This document shows, in pieces, positions 62,999 through 64,000 of a stretch of DNA of 64,000 nt. The notes under the pieces were generated by a model. It was not told the DNA's origin. It saw only the letters and a program-made list of their open reading frames with translations, and made no database searches. This DNA is from Diphasiastrum complanatum (lineage: Eukaryota; Streptophyta; Lycopodiopsida; Lycopodiales; Lycopodiaceae). The DNA lies in the NCBI GenBank assembly GCA_029204225.1, contig CM055099.1:43958914-44022913 (forward strand). The letters run 5' to 3'. The position numbers and the translations under genes are program-made. Each line of letters starts with the position of its first letter. Position 1 is the stretch's first letter.

Positions 62999-63858
62999 AG
63001 TTGATGGATTTTACTCTGGGTCGAAAAATATGCAAAGGGTCAAAAACATCTCGCACATCTCGCATCTCGAATATCAAACATATCTCACATATCTCAGCCA
63101 TACCTGACAGTTGTCCATATCTTGTTGTTTCTATGACTGGTCGAACATCAAGGACTTGTGTTAATTTGAGAAGATACGAAAAAAGCTTGTTGTTGAGTAC
63201 ATCGTCTTCAACTTCTCCTATAAATGGATTGGGAAATATGCAATTTCCGGGATTGTTAAGACATCCTTTGTATGGACTATCATCTATTAATATGGTAGTT
63301 CTTTCATCACAAACACCTGTGAAATTCGCCCACACCCGAGATAGTGGCATGAACATTGATTCCACATTTGGCTTGTCTGGTCTATATAAACAAGGTCACG
63401 ATTGCTTGAAACATTTTTCAAGTCATAAATAAAGAAAATTGTCTTTTGGCCACATGCTCCAACAATTGCATCCTTGGTACAGTGTTCTTCTCTTTCGCAC
63501 ATGACCACAACCCAATATTAAAATGATTGGAAATCGCACTCAAGAAGTCAATGCAACCCGTGCGTAGTATGATCCTTTCCCACCCAATGTTATAAATCTC
63601 TTGGTTGGTTGGTGGACCGTTTCCAAACTTGCACATCAATAGTCCATTGAGATCTAGTATTAGTGTATGATAGTGCAACTTTTCACCTATGCTTTCACAT
63701 GACATTTCTTGCAAAAAAAATTTGTCATTATTTATAAAACTTGAGAAATGTATGTTCTTTTCTATTTTATCAAGTTCCACCTTTTGTAAAGTGATCTCTT
63801 TTCCTTTTATACTTCCTATCACAACGTTCACAAAGAAGATTGTTGAAATAAGTCTTAC
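62931..63858 (-). pseudogene. FCP1/NIF-like HAD phosphatase homologue, broken
   Basis: The family dephosphorylates proteins such as the RNA polymerase II CTD through a DxD motif. Here the frame 63418-63831 has LILDLNGLL at about 63660-63630 (DxN, not DxD, as in a plant subgroup with DLNGLL), then ILRTGCIDFLSAISNHFNIG and LWSCAKEKN. A shift and a TGA near 63395-63420 follow. The frame 62931-63365 has LSRVWANF and TTILIDDSPYKG, the second HAD block, then NCIFPNPF and EVEDDVLNN. The order and spacing fit an FCP1 domain. A possible acceptor (T-run, AG) at 63858 suggests more exons to the right of the window. The C-terminus runs into the minisatellite. Confidence 0.7.
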
Positions 63859-64000
63859 TAAAAAAAAAATTCTAATTATTTATTAAGTTTTTACTATTTT
63901 TGATTGACAATATAGTGGATATTGAGTATATGAGCATAAGCACATGATTCATTTGTTTTAATTTTGGCAGACAAAAATAAAAACATGATATAATTCAAAA

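Overview
The window is nuclear DNA of a land plant with a large, transposon-rich genome. The evidence is several families of plant LTR retrotransposon, small palindrome-tiled DNA transposons with 8-bp target duplications, long AT-rich intergenic stretches, and one recognisable multi-exon plant gene (endosulfine/ARPP-19 family). The species cannot be fixed. The unusual C-terminus of the endosulfine protein and the Tat-like elements would fit a fern, lycophyte or gymnosperm, but this is inference. Plastid DNA, bacterial operons, CRISPR arrays and rRNA or tRNA genes were not seen.

Layout. 1-11.9 kb: a decayed Tat/Athila-group Ty3 element on the minus strand. In its own order it has LTR, tRNA-Asp-type primer site, 2.3-kb repeat-rich leader, gag, protease, RT, RNase H and integrase, then a large extra ORF of unknown function that runs off the left edge. 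14.5-17.0 kb: a Ty1/copia remnant (plus strand) ending after integrase. 18.2-22.6 kb: a shorter relative of the first element, cut off after the protease. 23.3-24.1 kb: a gene-like minus-strand sequence with a His/Cys cluster resembling Mutator-like transposases. 24.7-25.4 kb: another copia gag fragment. 26.466-31.646 kb: a bounded LTR element with LTRs, PBS, PPT and TSD but no coding capacity. About 32.1 kb: the end of another LTR with its primer site.

33.8-42.8 kb is a nest of hAT-like non-autonomous DNA transposons built from short palindromes. Two related elements lie head to tail and share the 8-bp duplication GTATATAG. The second is split by a nearly intact 6.26-kb chromovirus with 358-bp LTRs, TSD GGTAG and a chromodomain. 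A further element with its own 8-bp TSD lies at 42.5 kb.

42.8-51.7 kb is mostly unassigned, with a probable LTR start at 46.8 kb and a possible PIF/Harbinger remnant near 48 kb. 51.702-55.461 kb is the host endosulfine gene on the plus strand. Its reading frame closes only if a 13-nt micro-exon is included, and intron 3 carries a copia remnant. 55.5-62.7 kb is intergenic with a (TC)66 microsatellite. The right end holds an 18-bp minisatellite joined to a broken FCP1/HAD-type phosphatase-like gene on the minus strand.

Apart from the endosulfine gene, the genes here serve mobile elements rather than a host pathway. In every coding element at least one reading frame is broken.
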